The position numbers and the translations under genes were made by a program. From Ornithinimicrobium avium (GTDB lineage Bacteria; Actinomycetota; Actinomycetes; Actinomycetales; Dermatophilaceae): 64,000 nt of DNA. The notes below the pieces were generated by a model. It saw only the letters and a program-made list of their open reading frames with translations, had not been told where the DNA came from and made no database searches. The first letter of the stretch is position 1. Each line of letters begins with the position of its first letter. Positions 1 to 10,805 of this stretch are shown piece after piece. The stretch covers positions 806,001-870,000 of the forward strand of contig NZ_CP031229.1 of the NCBI RefSeq assembly GCF_003351765.1, in the 5' to 3' direction.

Positions 1-440
1 TCCTGGACGAGCCGCTGAACAACCTGGACATGAAGCACTCGGCCGCGATGATGTCGCTGGTGCGCCGCGCCGTGGACGAGCTCGGCAAGACCGTCGTGGT
101 CGTCATGCACGACATCAACTTCGCCTCGGCCTACTCCGACCACATCGTGGCGATGCGCGACGGCGCGGTCGTGGCGGCAGGCCCGCCCGGGCAGATCATG
201 CGCCGCGAGGTGCTCCAGGACGTCTTCGACATGGACATCCACGTCCAGGACCTCAACGGCATGCGCCTGGGCATCTTCTGGACCCCCGGCGCCCCCGTGC
301 CGCCTCCCTCGGCCGTCGACCTGCGCGACCTGCTCGACGCGGTGACCGAGGACCACCCGGGGAGGCCCCCGCAGGGCGGCGCACCCCATACCCGGACCAC
401 CACCCAGCCCGACACCGTGACCGCAGGAGATCTCCGATGA
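1..440 (+). CDS. ABC transporter ATP-binding protein, iron-siderophore type (5' truncated)
   Basis: This is the C-terminal part of an ABC ATPase that enters the window already open, in the frame whose first full codon is at base 3. The Walker B/D-loop stretch LDEPLNNLD is the first thing seen, followed by the H-loop histidine in VVVVMHDINFA; Walker A and the signature motif lie upstream of the window. HDINFASAYSDHIVAMRDG resembles FepC/FecE-type ferric-siderophore ATPases. The protein would energise siderophore uptake at the membrane. Its stop overlaps the next start by four bases (ATGA), so it is cotranscribed with the DUF2218 gene, a pairing known from iron-uptake operons. The siderophore cannot be named. 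Confidence 0.85.
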   Translation, partial: LDEPLNNLDMKHSAAMMSLVRRAVDELGKTVVVVMHDINFASAYSDHIVAMRDGAVVAAGPPGQIMRREVLQDVFDMDIHVQDLNGMRLGIFWTPGAPVPPPSAVDLRDLLDAVTEDHPGRPPQGGAPHTRTTTQPDTVTAGDLR

Positions 441-736
441 CCCAGACCCGCACCGCCCTTGTCAGCACCGACGCACCCGCGCGCTACGCCAAGCAGCTCG
501 CCTCCCACCTCGGCCGCAAGATGACCGTCGAGGAGACCGCGCAGGGGCCGCGCCTGACGATGGACTTCGACGGTCAGGTCGCCAGCTGCCAGCTGGACAC
601 CACCGCAAACGGCACGCTGCGGATGCGCGCGGCGTCCGACAGCGAGGCCGCTCTGGAGCGGATGGCGCAGGTCGTCGGCTCGCACCTGGAGCGGTTCGGC
701 GCCAAGGCCGAGCTCCGGGTGAGCTGGACCGCCTGA
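437..736 (+). CDS. DUF2218 domain-containing protein
   Basis: A 99-residue protein matching the DUF2218 family from memory of its pattern: an N-terminal ARYAKQLASHLGRK segment, a central DFDGQVASCQLD segment and a C-terminal ERMAQVVGSHLERFG helix. No signal peptide or membrane segment is visible, so it is probably cytosolic. It overlaps the upstream siderophore ABC ATPase by four bases and is translationally coupled to it. DUF2218 genes often sit in iron-siderophore loci, so a role in handling imported ferric siderophore is a reasonable guess, but no catalytic residues are evident and the function is unknown. Confidence 0.85.
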   Translation: MTQTRTALVSTDAPARYAKQLASHLGRKMTVEETAQGPRLTMDFDGQVASCQLDTTANGTLRMRAASDSEAALERMAQVVGSHLERFGAKAELRVSWTA

Positions 737-777
737 CCGGCCGTGCCCGGCGGCGCGACCCTACCGGCCCGCCGGCG

Positions 778-1659
778 TCAGGACCCGGAGACGGCGACCC
801 TGATCCGGTTGGCCCACGGGTCCTCGAAGGAGACCGTGCGGCCGTCGTCGGCGGCCTGGACGCCGAAGTGCCGCATCCGCTCGCTCAGCTCGCCCACGGC
901 GTCGGTGTCCGGCAGCTCGATGTCGATCTGACCCAGGCCCAGGGCCGGGAAGCGCCGGCCCGCACCACGGCTGTTCCAGACGTTCATCGCCATGTGGTGG
1001 TGGTAGCCGCCCGCGCTCACGAAGAGCGCCTGGTGGCCCAGCTCGGCCGTGGTGTCGAACCCGAGCCGGTCGACGTAGAACTCCTTGGCGCTGCGCGTGT
1101 CGCCGACCGAGAGGTGGACGTGGCCGACCACCGCGTCGCTGGCGTCCGGCACCTCCAGCACCTGCGGGGTGAGGTGCTCGCGCAGGAAGTCGTTGGGGTC
1201 GAGGTACAGCGTGGCCATCTCGACCTGGCCGTGCACCCAGCTCCACTGCGTGCGGTCGCGGTCCCAGTAGAGCTCGATCCCGTTGCCCTCGGGGTCGTCG
1301 AAGTAGAACGCCTGGCTGACCAGGTGGTCGGCGCTGCCGGTGAAGCTGCGCGGCGCACGCTGCGCCATCGAGGCCACGGCCGCGGCCAGGTCGGTCTGGG
1401 TCGGGAAGAGGATGGCGGTGTGGAACAGCCCGGCGGACCCGGGCGCCGCGTGCCCCAGCTGCGGGCTGTGCCGCAGGACGACCACAGGCGTCGTGCCGCG
1501 CCCCATCGTGACCACGGGGCCCTCCTCGGAGAGGACCTGCAGGGTGACGGCGTCGCGGTAGAAGGCCATCATCCCGGCGAGGTCGGCGACGTCGAGGGTC
1601 ACCGGGCCCATCGCGGTGTCGGCGGCGAGGCGGTCGGGGCGGACGGTCTGCGAGGTCAT
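778..1659 (-). CDS. VOC family protein, two-module glyoxalase/extradiol dioxygenase-like
   Basis: A 293-residue protein with two vicinal-oxygen-chelate modules. The first includes FHTAILFP and the metal-ligand-like NGIELYWDR; the second includes HVHLSVGDTRSAKEFYVDRLGF and YHHHMAMNVW. This layout is that of CatE/YfiE-like ring-cleaving dioxygenases, which need a bound divalent metal, but the substrate cannot be told. I chose the ATG at 1659 because AGGAGA lies three bases upstream; the longer version starting at 1686 would add nine non-conserved residues. The gene is transcribed alone, towards the siderophore genes. A partly symmetric sequence lies just upstream at 1668-1689. Confidence 0.85.
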   Translation of the reverse strand: MTSQTVRPDRLAADTAMGPVTLDVADLAGMMAFYRDAVTLQVLSEEGPVVTMGRGTTPVVVLRHSPQLGHAAPGSAGLFHTAILFPTQTDLAAAVASMAQRAPRSFTGSADHLVSQAFYFDDPEGNGIELYWDRDRTQWSWVHGQVEMATLYLDPNDFLREHLTPQVLEVPDASDAVVGHVHLSVGDTRSAKEFYVDRLGFDTTAELGHQALFVSAGGYHHHMAMNVWNSRGAGRRFPALGLGQIDIELPDTDAVGELSERMRHFGVQAADDGRTVSFEDPWANRIRVAVSGS

Positions 1660-1724
1660 GGGTCTCCTAGATGTATGACGTGTCACCTAGCGTAGCGCAC
1701 GCGTCTCGTGGTTCATTCCCACCA

Positions 1725-2762
1725 TCAGTCGAGGATCCGTACCCAGTTGGGGCCGTGGCCGGTCTCGGCGGTCCCCAGCGAGGTCAGGGACCCGTCGCCC
1801 TCGACGCGGAGCAGCTCGGCCCGGGTGGACCGCTCCCCCACGCTCACCACGAGCCGGCCGTCCGGGGTGACGGCGAAGCCGCGGGGCTGCGGCTGCGTCG
1901 GTGTGAAGTGCGCCGGCTCGCCCAGGCCGCCCTCACCGTCCACCGGGAGCGAGGCCAGCTCGGAGGAGCTGCGCTCGGAGGTGATGAGCCACGCTCCGGC
2001 GCGGTGCAGGTCCGCGCCCCAGATCAGGTGCTCCTCGGTGGGGTCGGCGCCGTAGCGGCTGTGCCGCAGCCCGTGCCGCGGGTCGACGGCGCCGACCTCC
2101 CCGGCGGCGGACAGCGCACCGTCCGCCGCCCGGTCGAGGACCAGGACCTCCCCGGAGAACTCGGTCATCACGTAGGCGTGGGCGCCGTCGACGACCAGGT
2201 GCCGCGGCCCGGCGCCGTCCGGCGCGGCGACCGTCGGCGGGTCGAGCGGGGTCAGCGCGCCGTCGCGGGCCAGGTGGTACTGGGCCACGAGGTCGTCTCC
2301 GAGGGAGACGAAGTAGGCCACGGTGCCGCCGCCCTCCCCGGCCGGCACGACGCAGTGCAGGTTGGCGAAGCTGACCTGCGCGACGGGGTCGCCGAGCCGG
2401 ACCCGGTCCCCCTCGTGCACCACCGGCCAGGTGCGCCCGGAGCCCCCGCCGTAGGAGGCCCCGAGGAGCACGGTGCCACCGTGGGCCAGGGAGAGGTACG
2501 TCTGCGAGTCCTCGACCTCCCGGCGGGCCACCTCGGTCAGCGTGCCGGACTCCCGGTCCAGCCGCAGGGTCGCGACCCCCGGCTGCTCGCCCTTGAAGGC
2601 TGCGTGGACGAGGTCGCGCGCCGGGTCCACGGCGAAGGTGCCGCACCCCTCCAGGCCCCCGGTCGTGGCGAGCACCTCCAGCCGTGGCGCGTCGCCGTGG
2701 TGCAGGCGCAGCGCGCTGATGGAGCCGTCCCCGGCGTTGGCGATCAGGACCAGTCCGCTCAT
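1725..2762 (-). CDS. Lactonase family beta-propeller protein (6-phosphogluconolactonase-like)
   Basis: About 345 residues made of repeated short beta-blades ending in turns such as HGLRHSRYGADPTEEHLIWGADLHRAG, ending with GHGPNWVRILD. This is the pattern of the seven-bladed propeller lactonase family (PF10282, Pgl-type), distinct from the NagB-like 6-phosphogluconolactonases. No signal peptide is visible, so a cytosolic enzyme of sugar-lactone hydrolysis is likely. The ATG at 2762 is preferred since AGGG sits eight bases before it; a GTG at 2771 is possible. The gene is monocistronic and its true substrate is uncertain. Confidence 0.8.
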   Translation of the reverse strand: MSGLVLIANAGDGSISALRLHHGDAPRLEVLATTGGLEGCGTFAVDPARDLVHAAFKGEQPGVATLRLDRESGTLTEVARREVEDSQTYLSLAHGGTVLLGASYGGGSGRTWPVVHEGDRVRLGDPVAQVSFANLHCVVPAGEGGGTVAYFVSLGDDLVAQYHLARDGALTPLDPPTVAAPDGAGPRHLVVDGAHAYVMTEFSGEVLVLDRAADGALSAAGEVGAVDPRHGLRHSRYGADPTEEHLIWGADLHRAGAWLITSERSSSELASLPVDGEGGLGEPAHFTPTQPQPRGFAVTPDGRLVVSVGERSTRAELLRVEGDGSLTSLGTAETGHGPNWVRILD

Positions 2763-2877
2763 CCTCGCCACCCTATGGCAGACCTCGTGCCGGGACAGCC
2801 CGACGCCCCGCCGACCGTGGTGGTCGACGGGGCGCGCGGGGTATGCCGTGCGCCCAGGTCGGGCGCCGCGTGGTGCG

Positions 2878-5700
<2,823 letters not shown>

Positions 5701-5726
5701 GTCTGCTCCTTCGCTCGGCGACTATT

Positions 5727-5744
5727 TATCTCGACGTCAAGATA
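5727..5744. promoter_or_regulatory. Candidate MarR-type operator upstream of aconitase
   Basis: An 18-bp palindrome, TATCTCGACGTCAAGATA, is symmetric in 16 of 18 positions and is centred about 35 bases upstream of the acnA start. It is strikingly AT-rich at its edges for this genome. Symmetric sites of this kind are bound by MarR-family dimers; in Streptomyces the MarR protein TamR controls aconitase, which makes a related circuit plausible here. No MarR gene lies in the window, so the binding protein is an inference. Confidence 0.55.
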
Positions 5745-5893
5745 TCCCGGGCGAGCAGCCCGGCCAAATCCGACACGCGCTCCCGTCCATCCTGCCCCAT
5801 ACCCGGCAGGGGCGCAGGGGCGCCCTCGGCCTCGGGGGTGCTCGTGCGCAGCCACCCCGGCTCCTGTGCCTGGTGGGCAGCGACGGGTGGGGC

Positions 5894-7240
5894 TCAGCCG
5901 GCGCGGTCCGCCGGCAGCAGCAGCGCGAGGCACTCCACGTGGTGGGTCATCGGGAAGGCGTCCAGCACCCGCAGCTCCACCAGCTCCAGCCCGGCCTCCC
6001 GGGCCGCGGCGACGTCACGCGCGAGCGCGGCCGGGTCGCACGCGACGTAGACGACGGCCCGGGGGTGCAGGGCGGCCAGCAGGGTCACGACCGAGGGACC
6101 GGCACCGGTGCGCGGCGGGTCCAGGACGACGACGTCGGCGCGCTCCCCCGCTGCGGCCAGGTCGGCCAGCGCACGCTCGGTGGGTGCGGCCACCGCCCGC
6201 GCCCAGGGGTATGGGGTGAGGTGCCGCCCCGCGGCCGTCGCCGCCTCCGCGTCGGCCTCCACCGCGACGACGGTGCCGGTCGGGCCGACGCGCTCGGCCA
6301 TCGGGACGGCGAAGAGGCCGACGCCGGCGTAGAGATCGAGCGCCCGCTCGCCCGGCTGCGGGTCGAGCCAGGCCAGCACCTGGTCGGTGAACGTGCCGGC
6401 GGCACCCGGGTGCACCTGCCAGAACCCGCGCGCGGAGAGGGTGAACTCGTGCCCGTCGACCCGTTCTGCCACCGTCGGCACCGGACCGAGCGGCACCGGG
6501 CCGGGGCGGCGGCCGCGCCCGTGCTGCCGCCTGTCGCGCGCTGCCCGGCCTCGGCGCCCGACGTGCCGGTCCCGGGGACGGCCCAGCGGCACCACGACGG
6601 GACCGCCGGTGCCGGGAGCGACCACGTCCAGGGCCGCGACGCCGTCGGGGACCGGGTGGCCGAGGACGCCGGTGGCCACCACACCGTCGGCGGCGATGAG
6701 GCAGTCGTCCAGGGGCAGGACCTCGTGCGAGCGGTGGACGCGCAGCCCGGGCACGCGTCCCTCCTCGGCAGTGGTGACCGCCAGCTCGACGCGGGTGCGC
6801 CAGCGCAGCCCCTCCCGGTCACCGGGGACCGGCTCGCAGCCTGTGACCAGGGCGGCGACCTCGCCGTCGTCGAGTCCGCCGAGCCGGCGCAGCTGCTCGG
6901 CGACGACCTGCGCCTTGAGCCGGCGCTGCGCGTCCAGCGAGGCGTGCTGCCAGTCGCAACCGCCGCAGAGCCCGGGGCCGGCCCACGGGCACGGCGCGAC
7001 GACGCGGTCCGCCGAGGCGACGAGCACCTCGACCGCGTCGGCCCGCACGAACCGGCTGCCGGAGCCGACCTCGGTCACCGCCGCACGGACCTGCTCCCCC
7101 GGCAGCGCGTGCCGGACGAAGAGCACCTGGCCCTCGTGCCGGGCCACGCAGTGTCCGCCGTGCGCGACGGCGCCCACCTCGACCACGACCGCGTCGCCGA
7201 CGGCCAGTCCCGCGCCGTGCCCGGTGGCCGGGTCAGGCAC
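5894..7240 (-). CDS. TrmA/RumA-family class I SAM-dependent RNA (uracil-C5) methyltransferase
   Basis: A 448-residue protein with an N-terminal TRAM-like beta domain (residues about 5-60), a [4Fe-4S]-type cysteine group in PCPWAGPGLCGGCDWQH, a Rossmann methyltransferase fold (LDLYAGVGLFAVPMAE) and the catalytic VVYVACDPAALARDV near the C-terminus. DPPRTGAGPS is also typical. It should methylate uridine C5 in tRNA or 23S rRNA; which target cannot be read from sequence. The GTG start overlaps the stop of the DUF3159 gene by eight bases, so it is the last gene of the dut-DUF3710-DUF3159 series. A poorly conserved Arg-rich stretch sits around residues 230-255. Confidence 0.93.
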   Translation of the reverse strand: MPDPATGHGAGLAVGDAVVVEVGAVAHGGHCVARHEGQVLFVRHALPGEQVRAAVTEVGSGSRFVRADAVEVLVASADRVVAPCPWAGPGLCGGCDWQHASLDAQRRLKAQVVAEQLRRLGGLDDGEVAALVTGCEPVPGDREGLRWRTRVELAVTTAEEGRVPGLRVHRSHEVLPLDDCLIAADGVVATGVLGHPVPDGVAALDVVAPGTGGPVVVPLGRPRDRHVGRRGRAARDRRQHGRGRRPGPVPLGPVPTVAERVDGHEFTLSARGFWQVHPGAAGTFTDQVLAWLDPQPGERALDLYAGVGLFAVPMAERVGPTGTVVAVEADAEAATAAGRHLTPYPWARAVAAPTERALADLAAAGERADVVVLDPPRTGAGPSVVTLLAALHPRAVVYVACDPAALARDVAAAREAGLELVELRVLDAFPMTHHVECLALLLPADRAG

Positions 7241-7922
7241 CGGCCATCCGCCCGGTCACGTCGTCCTCGCCCTCGTCGCTCTGCGCCGTGTGCCCGGTCG
7301 CCAGCATCGCGCCCATCACCACGACGGCGAGCAGGTAGGCCGGCCACCCCAGGGCGATCTTCGACACGCCCAGCCAGGCGACCTCGCCGGCCAGGTAGAG
7401 GGGCAGCATGATCGCGACCCGCACGACGAAGAGTGCGACGAGGACCCAGGTGAGCCGGCTGCACACCGCCACCAGCCCCCGGTCGCGCCGCCACCCGGTC
7501 GGCCGTTCGGCGTAGTCGGGGTCGCCGATCGCCACCACGAAGCCCAGCAGCGGCCAGCGCAGGAGGATCGAGGCGACGGCTCCCACGGCATACAGGCCGC
7601 TGGTGAGGATCCCGGGCAGGAAGGCGTCCTGCGCCTGCCCGGACCGGAGGGCGAAGAACGCGGCCAGCGCGGTGGCGACCACGGCCGAGCCGAGGAAGCG
7701 CCAGGAGCCGCCGACCAGCTGGCGGGCCACCGCGAGCACGACGAGCAGGGCGGCGGCGGCCACCACCGCGGTGCGCACGCTGTCGACGAGCAACCAGGTG
7801 ACGACGAAGGCGACGGTCGGCAGCGCCGTCTCGAGGGAGCCGTACCAGCCGCCGAGCGCGTCGCTGATCCGTCGGCGGATGACCTGCTCGACGGTGGCTT
7901 CCGCGTCCGGCGCGAGGGTCAT
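7233..7922 (-). CDS. DUF3159 domain-containing membrane protein
   Basis: A 229-residue integral membrane protein with a cytoplasmic N-terminus (TVEQVIRRRISDALGGWYGSLETALPTVAFV) and about five or six hydrophobic helices. The segment LLGFVVAIGDPDYAERPTGWRRD between helices is a hallmark of the actinobacterial DUF3159 family. The function is unknown. Its start overlaps the DUF3710 stop by four bases (ATGA) and its stop overlaps the TrmA-like start, giving a tight operon with dut. That order is common in actinobacteria and suggests a housekeeping envelope role, which is inference only. Confidence 0.9.
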   Translation of the reverse strand: MTLAPDAEATVEQVIRRRISDALGGWYGSLETALPTVAFVVTWLLVDSVRTAVVAAAALLVVLAVARQLVGGSWRFLGSAVVATALAAFFALRSGQAQDAFLPGILTSGLYAVGAVASILLRWPLLGFVVAIGDPDYAERPTGWRRDRGLVAVCSRLTWVLVALFVVRVAIMLPLYLAGEVAWLGVSKIALGWPAYLLAVVVMGAMLATGHTAQSDEGEDDVTGRMAGA

Positions 7923-8800
7923 GTGAACTCGGGGTTGTTCGGTGCCTTGGGTGCCTCGGTGGGCTGCGGCTCGCGGTGGCGACCGCGGGCGGCTGCGTCC
8001 TGGGCGCCGGGCGAGGTGCTCACGCCGCTGATGCCCGTGGCGTCCCCGGTGCGCAGGACCTGGGTGGGCCGGGCCCCCTCCTTCGCCGCGGCCTGCCGGG
8101 CCGCCTCTCGACGGGCCTGGGCCTGCTTGGCGGCCGCCTCGACCACGCCCGCGGGGGCGGTCAGCTCGAGCACCTCACGGGGCGGGCGCGGCTCCTCGCC
8201 CCGGTCGACGACCACGCCGCGCAGGAAGTCCAGGACCGGCACCAGCTGCTGGTCGTCCGAGGCTGCCGGGCCGTTGACCACGACCCGCAGGAACCAGCGG
8301 GGGCCGTCGACGCCGATGAAACGGGCCGGCTGGAAGGCCACCCTGCCGTCCTGCGCCCGCCCGGGCATCCGGGCCCGGATCTCCTTGCCCAGGACCCCGT
8401 CCACGACCTCGGCGGCGCCGCCGGAGTCGACCAGGCCGCGCACGATGTCGGGGCGCAGCTCGTCCCACAGCCCCAGCGTGCGGGGCGCGGCGAAGGCCTG
8501 CAGCTGGGCCTGCGAGGCCCCGAAGCCGAGGGTGGCGCCGACGACGCGGCCGGTGCCCTGCTCGACGTCCAGGCGCATCTGCATGCCGGCCACGACGGGC
8601 AGCCGCAGGGCGCCCAGGTCGAGGCGACCGTCCAGGTCGGGCCACTCGCTGGCGTCGTAGGGCCCGTCTCCGGCGCGGTCCCAGTCCCGGTCCACGCCGG
8701 GGCGGCCCTCGGCGGGCTCGGGGCGCACGACGGCGTCCACGTCCTCGAGGGCGTCCGCATCGACGGCGGCATCGTTCTTGCTGCGGCGGAAGAGGGCCAC
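7919..8800 (-). CDS. DUF3710 domain-containing protein
   Basis: A 293-residue soluble protein. A short basic start (VALFRRSKND) is followed by an acidic linker, then the conserved DUF3710 core with LRLPVVAGMQMRLDVEQGTGRVVGA and, later, RFIGVDGPRWFLRVVVNGPAA. The C-terminal 60 residues are Ala/Arg-rich and low complexity. The GTG at 8800, eight bases after the dut stop, is chosen because family members begin with a similar LFRR sequence; no clear ribosome binding site is seen, so coupling to dut is likely. It lies between dut and DUF3159 as in many actinobacteria. Function unknown. Confidence 0.88.
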   Translation of the reverse strand: MALFRRSKNDAAVDADALEDVDAVVRPEPAEGRPGVDRDWDRAGDGPYDASEWPDLDGRLDLGALRLPVVAGMQMRLDVEQGTGRVVGATLGFGASQAQLQAFAAPRTLGLWDELRPDIVRGLVDSGGAAEVVDGVLGKEIRARMPGRAQDGRVAFQPARFIGVDGPRWFLRVVVNGPAASDDQQLVPVLDFLRGVVVDRGEEPRPPREVLELTAPAGVVEAAAKQAQARREAARQAAAKEGARPTQVLRTGDATGISGVSTSPGAQDAAARGRHREPQPTEAPKAPNNPEFT

Positions 8801-8807
8801 GGGTGGG

Positions 8808-9305
8808 TCAGTCCTTCGGGTCGGGGTGTGGGTGCGGGGTGCCGGTGCCGGTGTGCCCGTGTCCGCCGGCGCCGCGCTCGGAGGGGGGCAGCTCATCGAC
8901 CAGCTCGAACAGCGGGGCCCCCACCTCCTGCACGACCAGCTGGGCGATCCGGTCGCCGCGGTGCACCGTGAACGGCGCTGAGCGGTCGGTGTTGACCAGG
9001 TTGACGAGGATCTCGCCGCGGTAGCCGGCGTCCACGGTGCCTGGGGCGTTGACCACCGAGATGCCGTGCCGGGCGGCCAGACCGGAGCGCGGGTGGACGA
9101 ACCCGGCCCAGCCGGGCGGCAGCGCGATCGCGATGCCGGTAGGCACGAGAGCACGCTCCCCGGGGGCCAGGGTGCGGCCCTCCCGGGCGTGCAGGTCCAC
9201 GCCGGCGTCGTGGGCACGGGCCTGCCGCGGCACGGGCAGCCCGTCGTCCAGGAGGCGCAGGGCGACCGGGACGGTGCGGGGGGCGGCGGGGGCGTCGGGC
9301 GGCAT
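8808..9305 (-). CDS. dut: dUTP diphosphatase
   Basis: A 165-residue trimeric-type dUTPase that hydrolyses dUTP to dUMP and pyrophosphate, keeping uracil out of DNA and supplying dTMP synthesis. Conserved motifs appear in order: AGVDLHA (1), HPRSGLAARHG (2), GTVDAGYRGEILVNLVN (3, with catalytic Asp and substrate-binding Tyr), and RIAQLVVQ (4). Motif 5 is diverged: ERGAGGHGHTGT, with His where the stacking Phe usually stands. The C-terminus is His/Pro-rich. ATG at 9305 is preferred to an in-frame TTG at 9311. It is the first gene of the operon with DUF3710, DUF3159 and the TrmA-like gene. Confidence 0.95.
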   Translation of the reverse strand: MPPDAPAAPRTVPVALRLLDDGLPVPRQARAHDAGVDLHAREGRTLAPGERALVPTGIAIALPPGWAGFVHPRSGLAARHGISVVNAPGTVDAGYRGEILVNLVNTDRSAPFTVHRGDRIAQLVVQEVGAPLFELVDELPPSERGAGGHGHTGTGTPHPHPDPKD

Positions 9306-9381
9306 CGTCAACGAGGGTACGCCGGGGGCCTGACCATGGTGTGCGGCACCGGCCCGGGGGCCAGCGCCGCGGCACGCCCGG

Positions 9382-9681
9382 TCAGGCCGCGCACTCCGTG
9401 CAGACCGGCAGCCCGCCGACCTCCTTGGCCAGCTGGCTGCGGTGGTGCACCAGGAAGCACCGCGAGCAGGTGAACTCGTCCTGCTGCCGCGGCAGCACGT
9501 GCACCGAGAGCTCCTCGTTGGACAGGTCCGCCCCCGGGAGCTCGAAGCCCTCGGCCTGCTCCGTCTCGTCGATGTCCACGCTGCCGGACGCCTTGTCGTT
9601 GCGGCGTGCCTTCAGCTCCTCGATCGAGTCCTCGTTCAGCTCGTCGTCTGTCTTGCGCGGAGCGTCGTAGTCGGTCGCCAT
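9382..9681 (-). CDS. DUF4193 domain-containing zinc-ribbon protein
   Basis: A 99-residue acidic protein, MATDYDAPRKTDDELNEDS at the start, ending in a zinc-ribbon-like pair of CxxC motifs (FTCSRCFLVHH and PVCTECAA). It matches DUF4193, a small family nearly universal in actinobacteria and of unknown function; nucleic-acid or RNA polymerase association has been guessed for such ribbons but is not shown here. The ATG at 9681 is six bases from an AAGGAGG ribosome binding site; an upstream in-frame ATG at 9687 would have no spacing. The strong ribosome binding site suggests high expression. Confidence 0.93.
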   Translation of the reverse strand: MATDYDAPRKTDDELNEDSIEELKARRNDKASGSVDIDETEQAEGFELPGADLSNEELSVHVLPRQQDEFTCSRCFLVHHRSQLAKEVGGLPVCTECAA

Positions 9682-9740
9682 GCTCATCCTCCTTCGAATG
9701 GGCCCAATGTCTGTCTCGCCGTGCAGAACGCATCGGGCGC

Positions 9741-9800
9741 CGGATTTGTGCCCGTCGTCCCCGTCCGCTGCACGCGTGGTCTGTCGGGCGGATTGTGCCC
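9741..9800. promoter_or_regulatory. Imperfect direct repeats upstream of DUF4193
   Basis: The 203-bp gap between the DUF4193 start and the next gene contains CGGATTTGTGCCC (9741-9753) and CGGATTGTGCCC (9789-9800), two near-identical words 48 bp apart in the same orientation. They lie 60-120 bp upstream of the DUF4193 start, where activator or repressor sites would be. I see no consensus -35/-10 pair, so the promoter itself is not placed. Confidence 0.3.
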
Positions 9801-9884
9801 TATGCGGGCGCGCCGCGCCAACCAGGGCCGCGCCGGCGCCACGGTGTCCGCTCCGGCTGCTCACCGGACTAGCGTTCTCGCAGG

Positions 9885-10805
9885 TCAGCGAGCCGGAGCA
9901 AGACGCTCCAGCTCGGCCCGCACCGCGAGGTGGGCCGCCGGTCCCGCGGCGAGGACCATCTCGCCCGACGGCGGGCTGCCGGCCAGCAGCCCCGAGACCT
10001 CGCCGCCGGCCTCGGTGACGAGGAGCACACCGGCCGCGTAGTCCCACGGCTGCACACCCTGCTCGTAGTAGGCATCGACCCGCCCCGCCGCCACGTGGCA
10101 CAGGTCCAGCGCTGCGGCTCCCAGGCGACGCACGTCGCGCACGCGCGGCAGCAGGTCGGCGACCACGGCCGCCTGGCCCCGCCGCACCCCGCGGTCGTAG
10201 GCGAAGCCGGTCGCGACCAGGCACTGCCCGAGGTCGTCCACGTCCGTGACGGCCAGGGCCGCGGGCGCCGACGCCACGAGGGCGCCGTCGGCGTCCAGCA
10301 GGGACAGGCGCGCACCACCCCCGGCCCGGGCGTGGAACACCTCGCGGGTGCGTGGGGAGGCGACCGCGCCGGCCACCGGCGCCCAGGCACCGGGCGCCGT
10401 GGGGTCGCCCACGACCACCGCCACGGAGACCGCATACGCGGGGAGGTCGTAGAGGTAGTTGACCGTCCCGTCGATCGGGTCCAGCACCCAGGTCAGGCCG
10501 GAGGTCCCCGCGATCCCCCCGCCCTCCTCGCCGAGCACCGCGTCGTCGGGCCGCGCCCGGGACAGCCGGGAGCGCAGCAGGTCCTCCGAGCGCGTGTCCA
10601 TCACCGTGACCACGTCCAGGTCGCTCGACTTGGTGCGGTGCACGCCGACCCGCGCCGGCCGCTCGTGCAGGACCAGCCGTCCCGCCTCCACGGCGAGCTC
10701 GACGGCCAGCCGCTCCAGCCCGGCCCGCTCCTCCTCGGCGAGCATCGGCACGAGCTCGGTCGCGCTCCTCGGCGCTCCCGGCCTCGCTCCCTCGCCGCTC
10801 GCCAT
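9885..10805 (-). CDS. Inositol monophosphatase family protein
   Basis: A 306-residue Mg2+-dependent phosphatase of the IMPase/FBPase/CysQ superfamily. Metal ligands are visible in LGEEGGG, VLDPIDGTVNYLYDLP and near the C-terminus in QPWDYAAGVLLVTEAGG. In actinobacteria such enzymes make myo-inositol from inositol-1-phosphate or dephosphorylate histidinol phosphate or PAP; the sequence does not decide. The ATG at 10805 overlaps the ferrochelatase stop by one base (TGATG), so the two are coupled. The first 20 residues (ASGEGARPGAPRSATE) are low complexity, outside the fold, and encoded by a GAGCG-rich stretch. Confidence 0.9.
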   Translation of the reverse strand: MASGEGARPGAPRSATELVPMLAEEERAGLERLAVELAVEAGRLVLHERPARVGVHRTKSSDLDVVTVMDTRSEDLLRSRLSRARPDDAVLGEEGGGIAGTSGLTWVLDPIDGTVNYLYDLPAYAVSVAVVVGDPTAPGAWAPVAGAVASPRTREVFHARAGGGARLSLLDADGALVASAPAALAVTDVDDLGQCLVATGFAYDRGVRRGQAAVVADLLPRVRDVRRLGAAALDLCHVAAGRVDAYYEQGVQPWDYAAGVLLVTEAGGEVSGLLAGSPPSGEMVLAAGPAAHLAVRAELERLAPAR

